DNA of 64,000 nucleotides, from the NCBI RefSeq assembly GCF_023278565.1, contig NC_064675.1, forward strand, positions 2,542,001 to 2,606,000, written 5' to 3'. The stretch is from Colletotrichum lupini (Eukaryota; Ascomycota; Sordariomycetes; Glomerellales; Glomerellaceae). The translations under genes were made by a program, and so were the position numbers. Numbering within the stretch: position 1 is the stretch's first letter; each line of letters starts with the position of its first letter. Below the pieces are notes generated by a model, which searched no databases, was not told the DNA's origin, and worked only from the letters and a program-made list of their open reading frames with translations. Of the stretch, positions 24,473 to 37,229 are shown one piece after another.

Positions 24473-27400
24473 GATGAGCCGCAAAAACTTCCTTCCGAGA
24501 CCTCGGCAAGCGGGAGATAGGGAGAGAGTGCCGGGAGTGGGCCTCGGCGGCGCCGGGGGGGGGCTCCAAGACTCAGGACAACTCGGAAGATACGGGAGAG
24601 AGTCGGACTCGGGTGGACTGCAGCGTGACGCAAGAGACAATGGGTACGTAATGCGGGCTTTGGAGAAGCACTATTGCGGCGAAAAAGGCCAAAGAGTAAC
24701 TCACAGTTTCTCTGTGGCCCTTTGCTACACTATTAGGAACAGGTCTACACCAGGCAGATACGCGCTCGAGCGTGTGCCGGCCCCATTCTTTACTCAGTCG
24801 GACAGTTTCTGCACCGATGTCCGATGTCCGAGATGGATCTAGTGCCTCGTTCTGATTGGCTCTGGAGAGTTCTATGACGAGCCTTCTGTGATGACTCATC
24901 ATGAGCCCCAGGAGTTGAACAATTCGATCTTCTTACTGCCCAGAGACTGAGCGACCAATTGTGCACGCTGCTCTCCACGTGGGTTGCAATTCATGTAGGT
25001 ATGCCAAGTCTGTTAAACGGCGCAAAATGGATACTAACGACGTCGAGATCTTCGGCGCCGTTGCCGGACACTGTCCGATATTCTCCCGCTCTTCAGCCGA
25101 TAATCTGTGGAACTCCGCAAACTCCACGCGCGGATGGATTGGCCGACACTCGGCGACCTCTTCCGGTGATCTCATCCCATCCGGCTCCGGCTCGGCCGAG
25201 CCTTCCGCCTAGCCGCTGCCAAGTGCCCTTTTTGGTGGCTCTTGGCCCGGTGATCTTCGCCAGGAACGCTGAGGCCGATCGCAGCACCGCAGCTGCGCAG
25301 GCCCACGGACAGCTCGGGGGATGTTCAACGATCGGCGGAGGCTCATCGCCGCCTCCCCTGGATGATCTGGATCCATCGCCAAAGGCCGAAGTTAATGGCG
25401 AGCCGACAGCCAAGCTTGTCAGTGTCCCCAGAGCTAAGGTATCAGGTGAAAGTAGCCGACGAAGAAACGTCTGCAATCTTGGTGATGACGAGTTTTTGAG
25501 TTTGCGTCGTCAAAAGACTAAAATTCTCCGTGGCGCCTCAGGAACGAATACCCAACGGGATGGACAGAGTTGCTGCACTCTGGGCCCTGGGTCAAGGTGT
25601 TCACCGACTGCCATCCCAATTGTGCTGTCATAGCATTCGGCCATAGGGCAAATACCTACCTACAGTGCCTGAGTGCCAGTCTCTCGTGGTCAGTCGCGGT
25701 CAGATGGACTGTTCTCACCTTGGTGGGACGATCACGAGTGATCACACCTACTCTCATTCGTCACAGTCGACGGTCTGAAACTCTGTTCTTCGAAGGATGA
25801 CGGGAGATCCGGCTATGTACTTCATCGGTGAAGCGTGTCGAGTAACGGCAGCCACTGACGATGGCGCCCGCCAGAATCAAGGTGACGGCCAGGCCTTCCA
25901 ACTACGCCTTGTACGGCATCCTCCTCGTAGTCGCGAGTGTGATTTGCAACGGAGTCGGGAAATTACCAGTCGAAACCGCGCCGAGAGAATTGCCACTAGT
26001 CTCACATTGCTGCCGAACTAAAACACGGGCGAGCGTGGAGGATTGACGCGCGCCGAACGCCACGGTCCACTATTCCACCACGCTTCCAACACTGTCCCTC
26101 GGTTGAGTATGACACCAAAGGTAGCACCATTGACTGGATTTGAGAAGCCGAATATGCGAGCGAGACATTGAACCTTTTGACAGCTGCACACGGTATCCCA
26201 GTCTAGCGCCTCATGGCAAAAGACATCGTTAGGCTTGGCCCCAAGGCTGATGATCGTCGTGGTCTGGATGTCAGCACAACGCCGGGTGAGAAATTGACAC
26301 ACGACGGCGTTTGGGGATAATCATTCAACGAACGCGGCCAAGAGATTTTGAGGTTGACTACGAACTGCCAAGAACGTCTCTTGCGCAGGCAGCGCTTGCC
26401 CGCCACCGCTTGCTGACTGGGATGCTTGGCTTACTCCTCTGCGGGGCCGAAGCGACCACAGATCGCGAGTTCTTCGGAAGGTATTTTGTGTGGCACTAAG
26501 AGGATTGCTCAAGTGGCTTCTCGGGAGGCCAGTTTAGGAATATGTGGGCGAGAGACTTGACGGGAGATGAAGCCAACTAAGATTGACAAGCCGAACGAAC
26601 CCGGGGATTTCGGCGTTTGGCGCAGGACTCTTGCTGATCAGGATCGACGGTGGCCCAGGCTTCATGATCTTCCCGCCGCGTGGTCAGCAGACAAGCCGTG
26701 ATCTTAGTGATTCTCGAAGATTGGCGACATGGATTTGGAAACTCTGTAATGCCCTGTTATCAGGGCTGTGCGTAGGTAAATCCAGCCCCATCAAAGCAAA
26801 GTATGAGGATTGCCATGATGGTAGAATGAAAGGGGCTGGAGTGGCCTCTGTTAGGTGGTTTCACCAAAAATATGCTGTTTGGCTTGCTGCCAGTGGGTGG
26901 TGCCCTTCAGACTTGTCATCTGAGCGCCCTCGTGTTCTGTGCATCCTTCAAAGCAGCCGCGCATCGGAGGAAGGTCCCAGCCAGTTAGAGTCGAGGAGCC
27001 AAACGCACCTGACAAGGGAGCAGACAGGCAACGGGGATCGTCGGCCGTTGCGATTCAGGGCAGCCCTCGTAGAAACACTAACTTTGAGGATGAGAGACGA
27101 GCCGACGTGGGTTAGGCTGGGGAAGTACCTATGACCGCCCGGTGCGTTGCTAGTCGAGTGGAACCAAGCGGCTGACGGGTGTGAATCGGGATAGACGTCA
27201 GAGCAAACTATGTTTTGAGGAGTGAGGATGGGGGCAGGGACAACTCACAACTTGTGAAGTCAGTGACACACTCCTTGGCTTTCGGCAGGCCAGGCCATGC
27301 TAGACTGACCTTCTCAGCCTGCAGGGCACACTGGTCTTGAGGAGGCAAAGTGTGATAAGCGATGGGGGGCACACACGCAGAAACGATGTGTTGGAGACTC

Positions 27401-29058
27401 TGATTGAGTGAGCCAGGCTGCGTGATGTTGGGAAGAGGCCGCTCTAGGCTTACGCCTTGAGTCAAGGTCCGACCGAGTGTGGCCCATTATCGTGACGAAA
27501 CATAATGCAAGGTGGAGATGGTATGGCGACGCTCTAGTGTCGAGTTATGCAACGAGAAGCCTCCCAAGGCGTCCACTGGAGTCTGGACGATGCACTGGCA
27601 AGCTGGCAGATGGGGCGTCCAATGTCTCGCTGACTGGCACCTCAAGTCAGGTCGCATTGCCCTACGTTGGCGGCAGCCGCAGCCCCAGATCTGTACATAC
27701 CTTGGGTCGCCATGCGTGACATGCTCGGATTGAGGAAGGAAGCACTCTTTCTGAGGCCCTCTGTGATCCAGTGACGAGCTGGTTCTGTGAGAGCAGGTGC
27801 AAGGCGCCACGGATGTACCAGTTCTTCTGGGTCATGACCCAGCAAGCAAGTAGCAGTGTCCAGCATGTACCTAGAGAAGGCATAAGAGGAGGATATCCTG
27901 CTCACGTACCCGCACTTGTACATAGGTTGGTACTATGCTACAGTGTTCATGTGGGATACCTGACCGCTGCTCCGTTTTTGCAGAGATTTACCTTGCTTGG
28001 CTTGAATCCTCGAGTGACTAAGGTAGGTAAGTGTCTCTGAACGGACCATTGGGGCATAGTCCGAGGAAGCACGGATGTCGTCGGGATGGAGGTGATGGCG
28101 GAATTGGTACGAGGGCATCGCTTGAATGGTAGGTGGGATATCCGTCTCTCGCGACTAGGTATTCGTGGTTGATCTTGCGCAGTAGGCACAATATTGTGTC
28201 CATTCTCTACTACGTATCTGCGACAGGTAAACCTTGAATCGTAAAAGCCATGTCAAGGAACAAAATCTCTTGGAGCATGGGTCGGAAAATCCGCAAACTA
28301 CTACGCGGTAAGTACGCAGTAGTTGACAAGTTGAGTGGCATTCAGGCTCGATTGAACCAGGGCCAAACCAGGGCGGCTGCAAGATGGCGACCGGGGCCCG
28401 GCGATCATTTGCTGCGGATGATAGGCGGAAATCGGGGCGCCGGGATTATGGCAGCCATGACCGGATCATTCCCCACATGGCCCCCGTCCCTCCCTCCCCT
28501 ACCCTTCCGCTTATAGCCCGGACCTGGAGGCTGGAGGATGGCAGCCATCCAGTCAGTGCTACATCGCGGATAATGATCGCGATACGGCACTGTTGGCAAT
28601 GGCGATTGAGCGTCGTACATCACTGGAGTAGGGATTCAACGGTTCACGCCTTGCTTAAACGACGACAAACCCTTGTTCAATTGATACCTACTAGATATCT
28701 ACCTGGTAGAAATAGGGAGGAAGAACCCCGGTACTTCCTAACGGTCTCGGTATCTCGATATGTTCCTGGAATACGTATACTCCCATTCTCATTGGTCGGC
28801 CCAACAGAAATGGAGCTGGATCAGAGCTTAGGTTGCCTGGGAGCTTATTTGAGAAAGGTACATCAAAGACCCACCCGCTCAGGCCCAGACTGGGAGTACC
28901 TTTTCGGCAAGGCCTGGAAAGGAAGGAAGGAACATGAAGCTCAAGTGGATCCCACGGGACTTCACCAACGTCAGGCAGAGGTACGTATCGTCGCTACTGG
29001 TCCGGACCGCCTGACCAGGGTTTACCGTGTACGTACCCTGGGCTTAGTGAGCATGGTG

Positions 29059-29080
29059 AGGTACGAAGCACTTCGTACCT
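29059..29080. repeat. Palindrome AGGTACGAAG-CA-CTTCGTACCT
   Basis: Two perfect 10-bp arms separated by two bases. It could be a dimeric binding site or chance. There is no gene start nearby. Confidence 0.8.
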
Positions 29081-32000
29081 TAGAGTTAGGTTGTGGGGCA
29101 CAAGCCATCTTCAATCTCCAGCGTGAACGTCAATCCTCCACTCACAATCTTGCGTTCCCGTGCATTCTTCATCACGCTTCCTACTACTCTGTATCGGTAG
29201 TGTACGGAGAATGCGCGTCTTGGAAATCGACTTGCCGCGAAAGAGAAGAAAGATACTTCACACACATCACAGAGTTACATCCCCAACGGCTCTCCTCCAC
29301 CGGCGAGTCATCGCTGGCATCCCTCTCGTACCAGGCCTTTCCCGGCACGTCAAGGCACTTTTGGTCAATCATTAATGATGTGTGCGGCACCCGCCCCTCG
29401 GCCCTCTCTCTGCCCGCTGCACGACGGCTCTGACAGGAGACACCTCGTTCCCGAACCGGCTCAGTACTTTGCTACGTTTCCGAAAACAAAGGGGGCCGAA
29501 GAAATTCAAATCATCAAGTGGTACCTGCTCAAGGGATTCAATACCCTGACACGTCTTGGCCTACCCATACACAGGAGAAGCATTCCTGGAGAGCCCCAGC
29601 AGAAGTATTCGAAACATGGGGGCCCGGCGACTGTGCTCGACTACTTGTCGCTGCAGACCTTCTCAAAGCGCCAACACGGCCGCGGCTATCCGCTAAGCAT
29701 CCTCAAGAGGCGAACCAACTTCATGGAACACCTTGAATCCGTCAAAGGAATGCCCTGAGACAAAGACGCTCTCCTTCTACCCTTTCCAGATGCGCCTCAT
29801 CGGCCTTGCCATGCGAGTCTGGCCGACCAACAGACAAGCCACAAACGCCAAAGAGCGAGCAGAGCACGAAACTAACGCTCCTGGCGCCATAGTCTATCGA
29901 CCCTTGAATGCCCTCGAAACACTCCCGACATCCGCACCTTGGACCCTCTCGAATGAGTCTCGATACCTTCCGCCAATCCCAAACAGCCAATCGCCTTGAC
30001 ATGTATCGAACATGGCCCTCCACCAAGACAAGCATCGACTCCAAGTTCCATCTAATTATTGGCCTGCAAATTGTTCACCACGCCATGAAATTGCATGCTC
30101 ACGACGCCCATCCACATAGCCCCAATCTGCTATCCTGGAAACGGAATTGCTTTCGTCGACAGGGCCCAGGCATCACGAACTGGCATCCCCCTTACGGATA
30201 CATGATACATCCGGCCGCTATGGCTTGCCTTCATCCCAATTCCTCGTCAGCGCGCAAATCCCTGTGTTCGTTCTATGTGCCTGTATGATAATACTGTGGC
30301 ACCGTGGTTGTCGTTGTCCAATGTAGATCCGCTGATCTCCGTGGACCCGCTACAGATTGTAGACCCGCCCGCCATTTCTCCATCGCGCCAACGTCGTTTG
30401 AACTTCTCCTCACCATACTCCCCGGTCTACCATGGCCATGCTCTCTAATGCTGCATCTCAAGTGGCGATACGGCATGTCACCATCCATCCAGGGCTTCCA
30501 GGTTCTTGCACATCTCCATAGGCATCACGCTTCGATTGCGCCGCGCAAGGTCGTTTGCATCTAACGCCTCCCAGCTCCGCCAGAAAGTGCCGAACAAATG
30601 AGAAAGTCACACACCCTTGGATGATGGATCTACGCCTTCCCATCCCAATATCTTTCGGCCTTCCTATTCTATGCTGCAGTAACAGGCCCTACGAACCTAG
30701 CGACGCTGACATGGCAAGCCCATGCCTTCTTTGGTCGCTCTCCCACCCTCACGCTCATTGATGGGCTGAGCTTGGCCTCGTTGCTGACATCCATGATAGC
30801 TTCCTGCCGCCTCAAGCTCTATTAACATTGTAACAGCAACAGCCGTACCAGAAGGCGGAGTTTGACTCGCCAACCTTCCACCCCAAGTCTCATGTCCCGT
30901 GCCTGAGGGTGGGCAACTGACATCCCTTCTGAGCGCCGGCCGTTCTTGGCCCGGCTTGAAGCAACCGGACGTGCGAGCCCTGTTCCCTGTCGACGGCGGC
31001 CTTTCCTGGGTCTCGTCTTGTGTTGTGCTGCAGTCCACACGTTGTGAATCTGCACACCCTCCCCACCCCTTCTTCGTCCAGTGGCCGTTGCGACTGGCTG
31101 TCATCTCACACAAAGCTACGACGCTTGTGCATCGGACGCGAGGCCCAGTGACATCGCAATCACGACGAGTCTCGCTTCCCACTCTGGTTCGCCCTCATTC
31201 AACCTCTAGACACCTGCCGCACCTTGCATCGGGCCCAGTCACTTGTCAGGATTTTGCCGTAGCACACTGGCAGATGTTAATCTGACTTTCGGGCGGCAAG
31301 CCCAACTCCCTAAGAGCACACGCACGATATGAGAGGGGGGAATGGTGCGGAAACGTATCGAAGGCCCCCTTTGGCTGGGTTGGTTGTCGAGATTGAGCTT
31401 ATGGTGTAGTGGTGGTTGTTGCCTCGTACCTATCAAACTTCACACCCCCTTGGAAGGACTGACTTGCTTCCCCCTTCACGTCAACGTCTCAGCAAGACCA
31501 AGGTTACTTCATCGGATGACCATGCTAATGGCTCCGACCAGTTCTATTACCCCCCCTATCCAGCCGTCTTGGGTTCTTCTGTCACGACCAGTCAAGGGGC
31601 CTTCGAGGAGGTATCCTGACACCGGCAGTCGACCACTTTCGGCCTTGACACGGGCAACGTGGACCAGCGATCCATGTCCGTGTCTACCTGCCATTATGGT
31701 TCCTTGCTTTTTTTTTGTCCCGGGAATTAATGAAGGTTTGCGTCCTGCCAAGATGTGAGAGACAAAGACAGGAAAAGGAGGTTTATCTCAACCACCTGCG
31801 GAAAGAGTAATTGGCAAAAGAGCTCCCAATAATCCACGGGTCATGCATGTGCAGCTTGCATGTAGCAGCAGCAACCTAGTCTGAGGACAAGTCAGGAGAG
31901 CAGCAAGGTTAGACACCCGCATGGCATGAAGGGTGGGAAAGCAACTGCAAGGCATCATCAGTAACTAGTAGTAGCATGCCAATGTTTCGCCCCATTGTCA

Positions 32001-32829
32001 AAGTACACTGGGGTTCTCGTGGAAGTACCTAACATTGAGGGTCACCCTTCCGAGTGTGGGCAGAAAAGGAGAAAAAAGAAAGAAAAAAAGAAGAAAGCCT
32101 CAAAGACAACAGAAAGGGCGGGATAGAACCAGCGCTCCTGTACGTACGCAGGGACTTAGAGGGTAGGACGGACGTAGGTAAGGTGGTCAAGGAGATCTGC
32201 AGCTCCCATTATCGAGATCGGGAGGCGTTGGTCCACTGCCCGAATATGCAACCAGGCAACCCACTTTCGCAGAGCACCTGAAGAAGAGAGGTAGTAGTGT
32301 AGTGGCGGGTGTCCATCCCACCCGGGTGAAGAGGTTGCGTCGTTGGCGTGCGTCTGCGTGGCTACCACAGCTTCGCCGACGTTCCCATGAGCCAGGCCCG
32401 TAAGGTAAGGTAGCGCGAAAGGACGGCGAGGCCTGCCACCGAGGGGAAAAGAAGGGTCGCACTCAGAACTTGAACTGTCCAAGGTGTGCCTCTGTGACGG
32501 GCGGCGCGGCGGGCCATGGGTAAACTAAGGTAGGGGACGTGTCTAGTTCCTGTGGAGTAAAGCATCCATTCCGGATATTATGTGTGTGAATGCGGGTGTG
32601 AGTGTGAGTGTGGTCCATGTATTTCGCAAGGCCGGCCGAGGATGGAGGTTTCTAAACATTTAGCCCACTCCGCCTTTTCGGTGTTTGCTCCATCATGTCA
32701 ATGTCATTGTGTGTTGGTGTGTTGTTGGGGTCCGGAGACTGCGGCTGGCCTCGTTTTTCTTGATGAACGATTACGCCACAGCATCCGTACTTAACTTTTG
32801 TTGGTGTGGGTTGCTCAGGAACTGCAGGT

Positions 32830-32849
32830 ACCTGACCTGACCTGACCTG
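32830..32849 (+). repeat. (ACCTG)4 microsatellite
   Basis: Four perfect ACCTG units followed by the variant ACCCG. Confidence 0.85.
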
Positions 32850-33180
32850 ACCCGATTTCACCTTTACGCTCCTGACTTCTCCTTTCTCGTATTATCATTT
32901 TCCGCGAGTCCCGTGATTCCCCTCGAGAAGGGGCGGCGGAAGGGGAGGGCCCCTCCCGAATCCGTCCGCGCCTGCAGCGCTCTTTGTGAAACCACCGAAA
33001 AAAGAAAGGAAAATATGTATTGCCCTGGCCTGATTTGATACCCGCCTCATCTCGTACAAGCACGCAGGGAAATACCTACAGTTTCGATACCCATTCAATG
33101 TTCGGAATCCAGCGAATCAGCTGTAACGCCCTGACCTGAAGCGTTAGTCTTCTTTTCACCTTGGTATGTCGCAGTGTAAA

Positions 33181-33193
33181 GAGAGAGAGAGAG
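33181..33193 (+). repeat. (GA)n microsatellite
   Basis: Six GA units plus one base, in non-coding DNA. Confidence 0.8.
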
Positions 33194-34610
33194 CTGCAGA
33201 ACCCGAGGAAAATGGCTGTGTGTGAGAGGTTTCACGTTTCACGACGCCACATACATTACTAAACGCTGTCGGCCATGTACAACATAAGGTAGACTTACAT
33301 GTACTCACACACAAAAATCACCAAACACACGCATCACCTCACATTAGAGCATACAGTAGCTTGGTTCTTCACCTCATCCTCCAGCCTCTGTGCCTCCTCA
33401 ATCCTCGTCAGTCACTCGCTTTTTGCTGCCCACATGAACCACCTAATGTGATGCGATGTGCTTGCAGAAGTTATGTACCTTCTCCACACAAACTAATCGC
33501 GTTGGAAAAAAAAAAGAAGCGGACTTGTTGTCATAACGAAATGGCGGGATAATTCCAAAGTGGGGGGGCAACGACGAACTACAATATCAGACTAGTCAAC
33601 TTAGCAAGCAGACATTAATTAGCCCGGCACCAAAAAAGAGCTCTAAGAGGGACACTAGAGAAAGAGATGGTGGCCTTCATTGAAGAAACTCGGTCAGCTT
33701 AACAATTTATTTAACACCAAGAGGGCGGCCGCTCTCTACCAATCTCGGAGAATTGTTGTAGGGGTTTGTCGACACACACGTGCGTTTACAGTGTCTGATC
33801 TTGTCTCCATCCCGCCTTTTTGCGTGACGACTATTCATTCAACCATCAGCCCCTCGAGGAAAAGGGCCCGCCCGCTGCAGAATCCGTGTGTAATGACGGA
33901 GCAACCGGAGTCTGAGGGGGGAAAAAAGAGGCCAAGCGGCGGTGACGGCGGGAAAATCACACAGAGACTGAGATCGAGGGAAGAGGCGACTGCAGTAGTC
34001 CGCCCTTTCACCTTGACCGTAAGTCTCTGGAGAGAAACGTCCATCCGCCGCGCACAAAACAACGATATCATCGACGTCTCGGTCACAACGGCACCGGCAA
34101 AAAGGCGGGAAACGGGGGTAGTTTGAAGGGGCAAAGCTGTAAACGGACGGACCTTTTCCGCGGGACTAAGAAGCTCGCCGCCCAGGATCTCGGGTCGCCG
34201 CCATTTTTCTCACACGCCTCCAAGTTCTCCATGTTCACACTTCAGCAACGACCGCACAGGTAAACGCAAATGCACAGCAATACGCAAAACGCATCACGCA
34301 CACCCGCACATGCACATACACGCAGCCCTGGAGGGGGCTCTTGCCAGCCCTCCCTCCTCCTCCTTCAGCCCTCGACTAAGGCAAGGTGATGAGCACGGTG
34401 AAAGCGCCCGGGTTGGATGGATGTGGAGAGCAACAACAAGACCCAACACCATGCGTGTGACGTTGTCGGAATACCACGGCACGTAGCCAGCCAGGCCTTT
34501 CGTAAGGCAGGGTAAGGAGGGGAGGGGTGGGAGTGCCTTTGGTTTGACTGTCATCCAGGAACTGGGAAACCACACAGACCTTTCATGTTTCTTGTTGCTT
34601 GATGTTCGAA

Positions 34611-34630
34611 CACACACACACACACACACA
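34611..34630 (+). repeat. (CA)10 microsatellite
   Basis: A perfect CA run; a further ACACAC-rich stretch lies near 34974-34985. Confidence 0.9.
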
Positions 34631-35881
34631 CTCGCACATATGCACATACATGCACACACATACGTATGTACCTCTCAGCCCAGCCTCTTGCTTTCTTGTT
34701 TAGTTGCCTAGTTGTAGAAAGTTACAGTGTTAGTGGTGATTGTGTTTTGTTGTGTCCGATTGGATGTGCGTGCAAAATGTAAACATTGCGCTTGGATTGT
34801 TCACCATCTCTTGACTTTTGTTCAGCTGAAGAACCAGAGAAGAGGCCCGTGGACTTGGAAGTCTCCGACGGTTTGTTTGTTTGTTTTGGACAAGAAATGT
34901 TCTACCAAAGAGGGATGTGACATAGGGAACATGTTTGTCTGTCACTGTCAAGAAACAAGCGCATCAGACACTGACACACACACACCCACCCCCTTTTACT
35001 CTGAGGCAGGGCTGTCTTGCTTTTCCTATGGTGCCGGACTGTTGGGTTCACCATGTGGACTATGCAGAAATACAGAGGAGAAAAAACTTGTCAATCTTTC
35101 TGAGTGTTGGACACAGCAATGGATTGGGAGATACGAGTTAAGAAATGTGATCTTGGAATGTTTTTGTACTATATACAAGAGAATATCATCCTTTTTGTGT
35201 ATGGGCTCATAGACAGTTAAATAAAGAGAATTTGTTACAATGATATCGTTCTACGTATCCTGTGATGAAGAGAGAAGCTCAAGCCTCTGGTTTGGCTCTT
35301 TGGGTTGAAGAGAAAGAGAAATAAAAATGTTTGACCCCTTTGCCCAACCCATGAAACACCTCCCACCCCAGTTGTGAAAAAAATAAAACAGTTGTCGAGA
35401 AAAACTTGTTATGCAGATTTGTCTGTCCGACCAGCCCAATCCGGTTTCCCACCTATCCCCCCTTCCAGATCCCGCCCCTAGTTGTCCCATTTGTGTGTGT
35501 TGTGATGTAAAACCCCAAGTCGCCTTTTCTTGTGTGTTGTGTAAGAATACATTATCCCCATAGATACAGTCGACGTAGAAAAGGGTGCTTTCCAGGAGGA
35601 GGGACTTGATCCCATCAACTCCTGGCGGTATTGTTTTTTATACAAAGCTCATGAATATTAGAAATTTGCCCCTGATTTTGCCGAATTTTGTTGTGGTTGG
35701 GTCTTTTGCGGTCGTGGTCCGTCGTTAATGATGATAAGATAGAATGAAGCGCGCGTCTGGTATAGTGATAAAAGAATTCTTAAGTCGCAGGAGGTTGCCC
35801 TTTGTCTTGGGCGTTGATAGTATTTTTTTTGTTTGACGTTTTTTGTTTCTTTGTCTCGGATGATTCAAGAGGCGTTTTCTT

Positions 35882-37229
35882 CTAAATGCTTCCCCTCTTG
35901 ATGTGTGCAGAGCGCCGTTGCTTCAGGTCCATGTCCTCATCAAAGGCCTCGCCATCGCTGAGGGGGACGCTGTTGCGCTTGCCGTCGTCGTACTCGCTGC
36001 GCTCTGTCGACGGGAGGATCTTGCTCTCGCCGCTGCGGCTGGACATGGCGTCGGACTCTGCACGGGCGTTGCTGATCATGGTGGGAAGCTGACGGCGCCG
36101 CGCGTTGATGAACCAGTTGGAGATCTGGTCTAGAGGCAAAAAGATTAGCGTTTTTTGGTCCCACACCTAACGGGCTCTGAAAAGTGTAAACTTACTCATC
36201 TGCAGACCGGTCTGACGCATGAGCTCCTGCTTCTCGTCCTCCGTGGGGTAGGGATGGTGCAGGTGAGCGACGAACCAAGCACGCAGCTTGTCAGTCGTCT
36301 CCTTTGGCAGGTTGCCACGGCGCTTGCGTTGCTTGCTGTCACCGTGCATTCCCATGGCTCCAAGCTCTCCGATGCGCATGAACTCAGGGTAGTGACCGTA
36401 GCCGGCGGCTGAGAATGGTGTGCGGTCGAAGGGGTGAATGGAGCCGAGGGAAAGAGACTGGACTCGGCTGGGGTGGTGGTATCCATAGGCGTATCCGCTG
36501 GGGCGGTATGAAGGAGTAGCCTCCATCATGGGTCCTGAAGACATGGTCATGGAAGGGCGGATGGGCTGGAACTCGTCTTGGGAGTGGCCGCGGACACGTT
36601 GCATGGGGATCGATTCCCTCTCGAAGTTCATGGGCGGGAGGCTGGGAAGTGTTGGGCGAGACTCGAGACGCTCGTTGACTTCCATGGCGGGGGATCTCAT
36701 GGAAGGCATGCCAGATGAAGACATGTAAGGGCTCGTCCTTGCGGATCCAGTCCAGCTCTCAGTGGCAGCGCGGGAAGGAACTGGCGGGGAAATCTGGCGC
36801 TGAGGAATGCGAGCAGGAGACTCATAAAGTCTGGGGACACGGCTGACTCTCTCGCTCTCCTGCTCCTCGTCGATTGAGAGTCTCCTCCTCTTGTTCGAGT
36901 TTGGCGAGTGAACGTACTCGGGAGGCGTCATGACACCGGCATATCCGACTGTTGGCGAGGTGTTGGAAGAGGTAGTTCTGGTGGTTGATGCCTCCTGGGG
37001 TTGCAGGCGAAGGTGGAGTTCTGGGATGGCCTGTATACCAGTCAGTTGTGTGCTCAAACGCCTCTGTGGGCGGCGAGAATCGTCATACCTGACGAATTGA
37101 TGGCAAGGCGATTCTCTCGGGCTCAGTACGAGGGCGCGAGGAGTAGTCTGAGGAAGACCTGCCGCCATCCCAGGGGTAGTTCTTGAATGCTGAATGGGGG
37201 GACGGAGCAGCCATGGCGAGCATAGACAT
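35882..37229 (-). CDS. TALE/KN-type homeodomain transcription factor
   Basis: Developmental-type nuclear regulator of 407 aa. Exons: 37229..37089, 37030..36196, 36129..35882 (introns 58 and 66 nt). The homeodomain (about residues 280-342) begins KQRKRRGNLPKETTD, has the three-residue loop extension PYP of the TALE class (HLHHPYPTEDEK), and ends in helix 3 NQISNWFINARRRQLP. It is split by the second intron inside the codon for the asparagine before QISNWF. It belongs to the KN homeobox family (PF05920). Related fungal genes such as PAH1 of Podospora affect hyphal branching and conidiation; orthology here is inferred. The N-terminal 270 residues are disordered, rich in S, P, R and M, with a basic NKRRR motif. 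The acidic C-terminus contains DGEAFDEDMDL. The start is the first ATG in the frame (37229); a second follows two codons later. It stands alone within about 30 kb lacking other genes. Confidence 0.92.

Larger units (their letters stand above)
24473..35881. other. Gene-empty interval of 11.4 kb
   Basis: I can support no protein gene here. Composition is moderate GC with normal CA/TG content, so it is not RIPed repeat. The longest open frame (28384-29433, 349 codons) and a 224-codon frame (24959-25633) show no family motif, have atypical tryptophan, cysteine and arginine use, and lack convincing exon structure. Internal marks are a palindrome at 29059-29080, an (ACCTG)4 repeat at 32830, a GA run at 33181 and a (CA)10 run at 34611. 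The T-rich stretch 34700-35880 lies just downstream of the homeodomain gene and probably holds its 3' UTR. The interval could also contain long non-coding transcripts or genes with very short exons that I missed. Confidence 0.5.
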
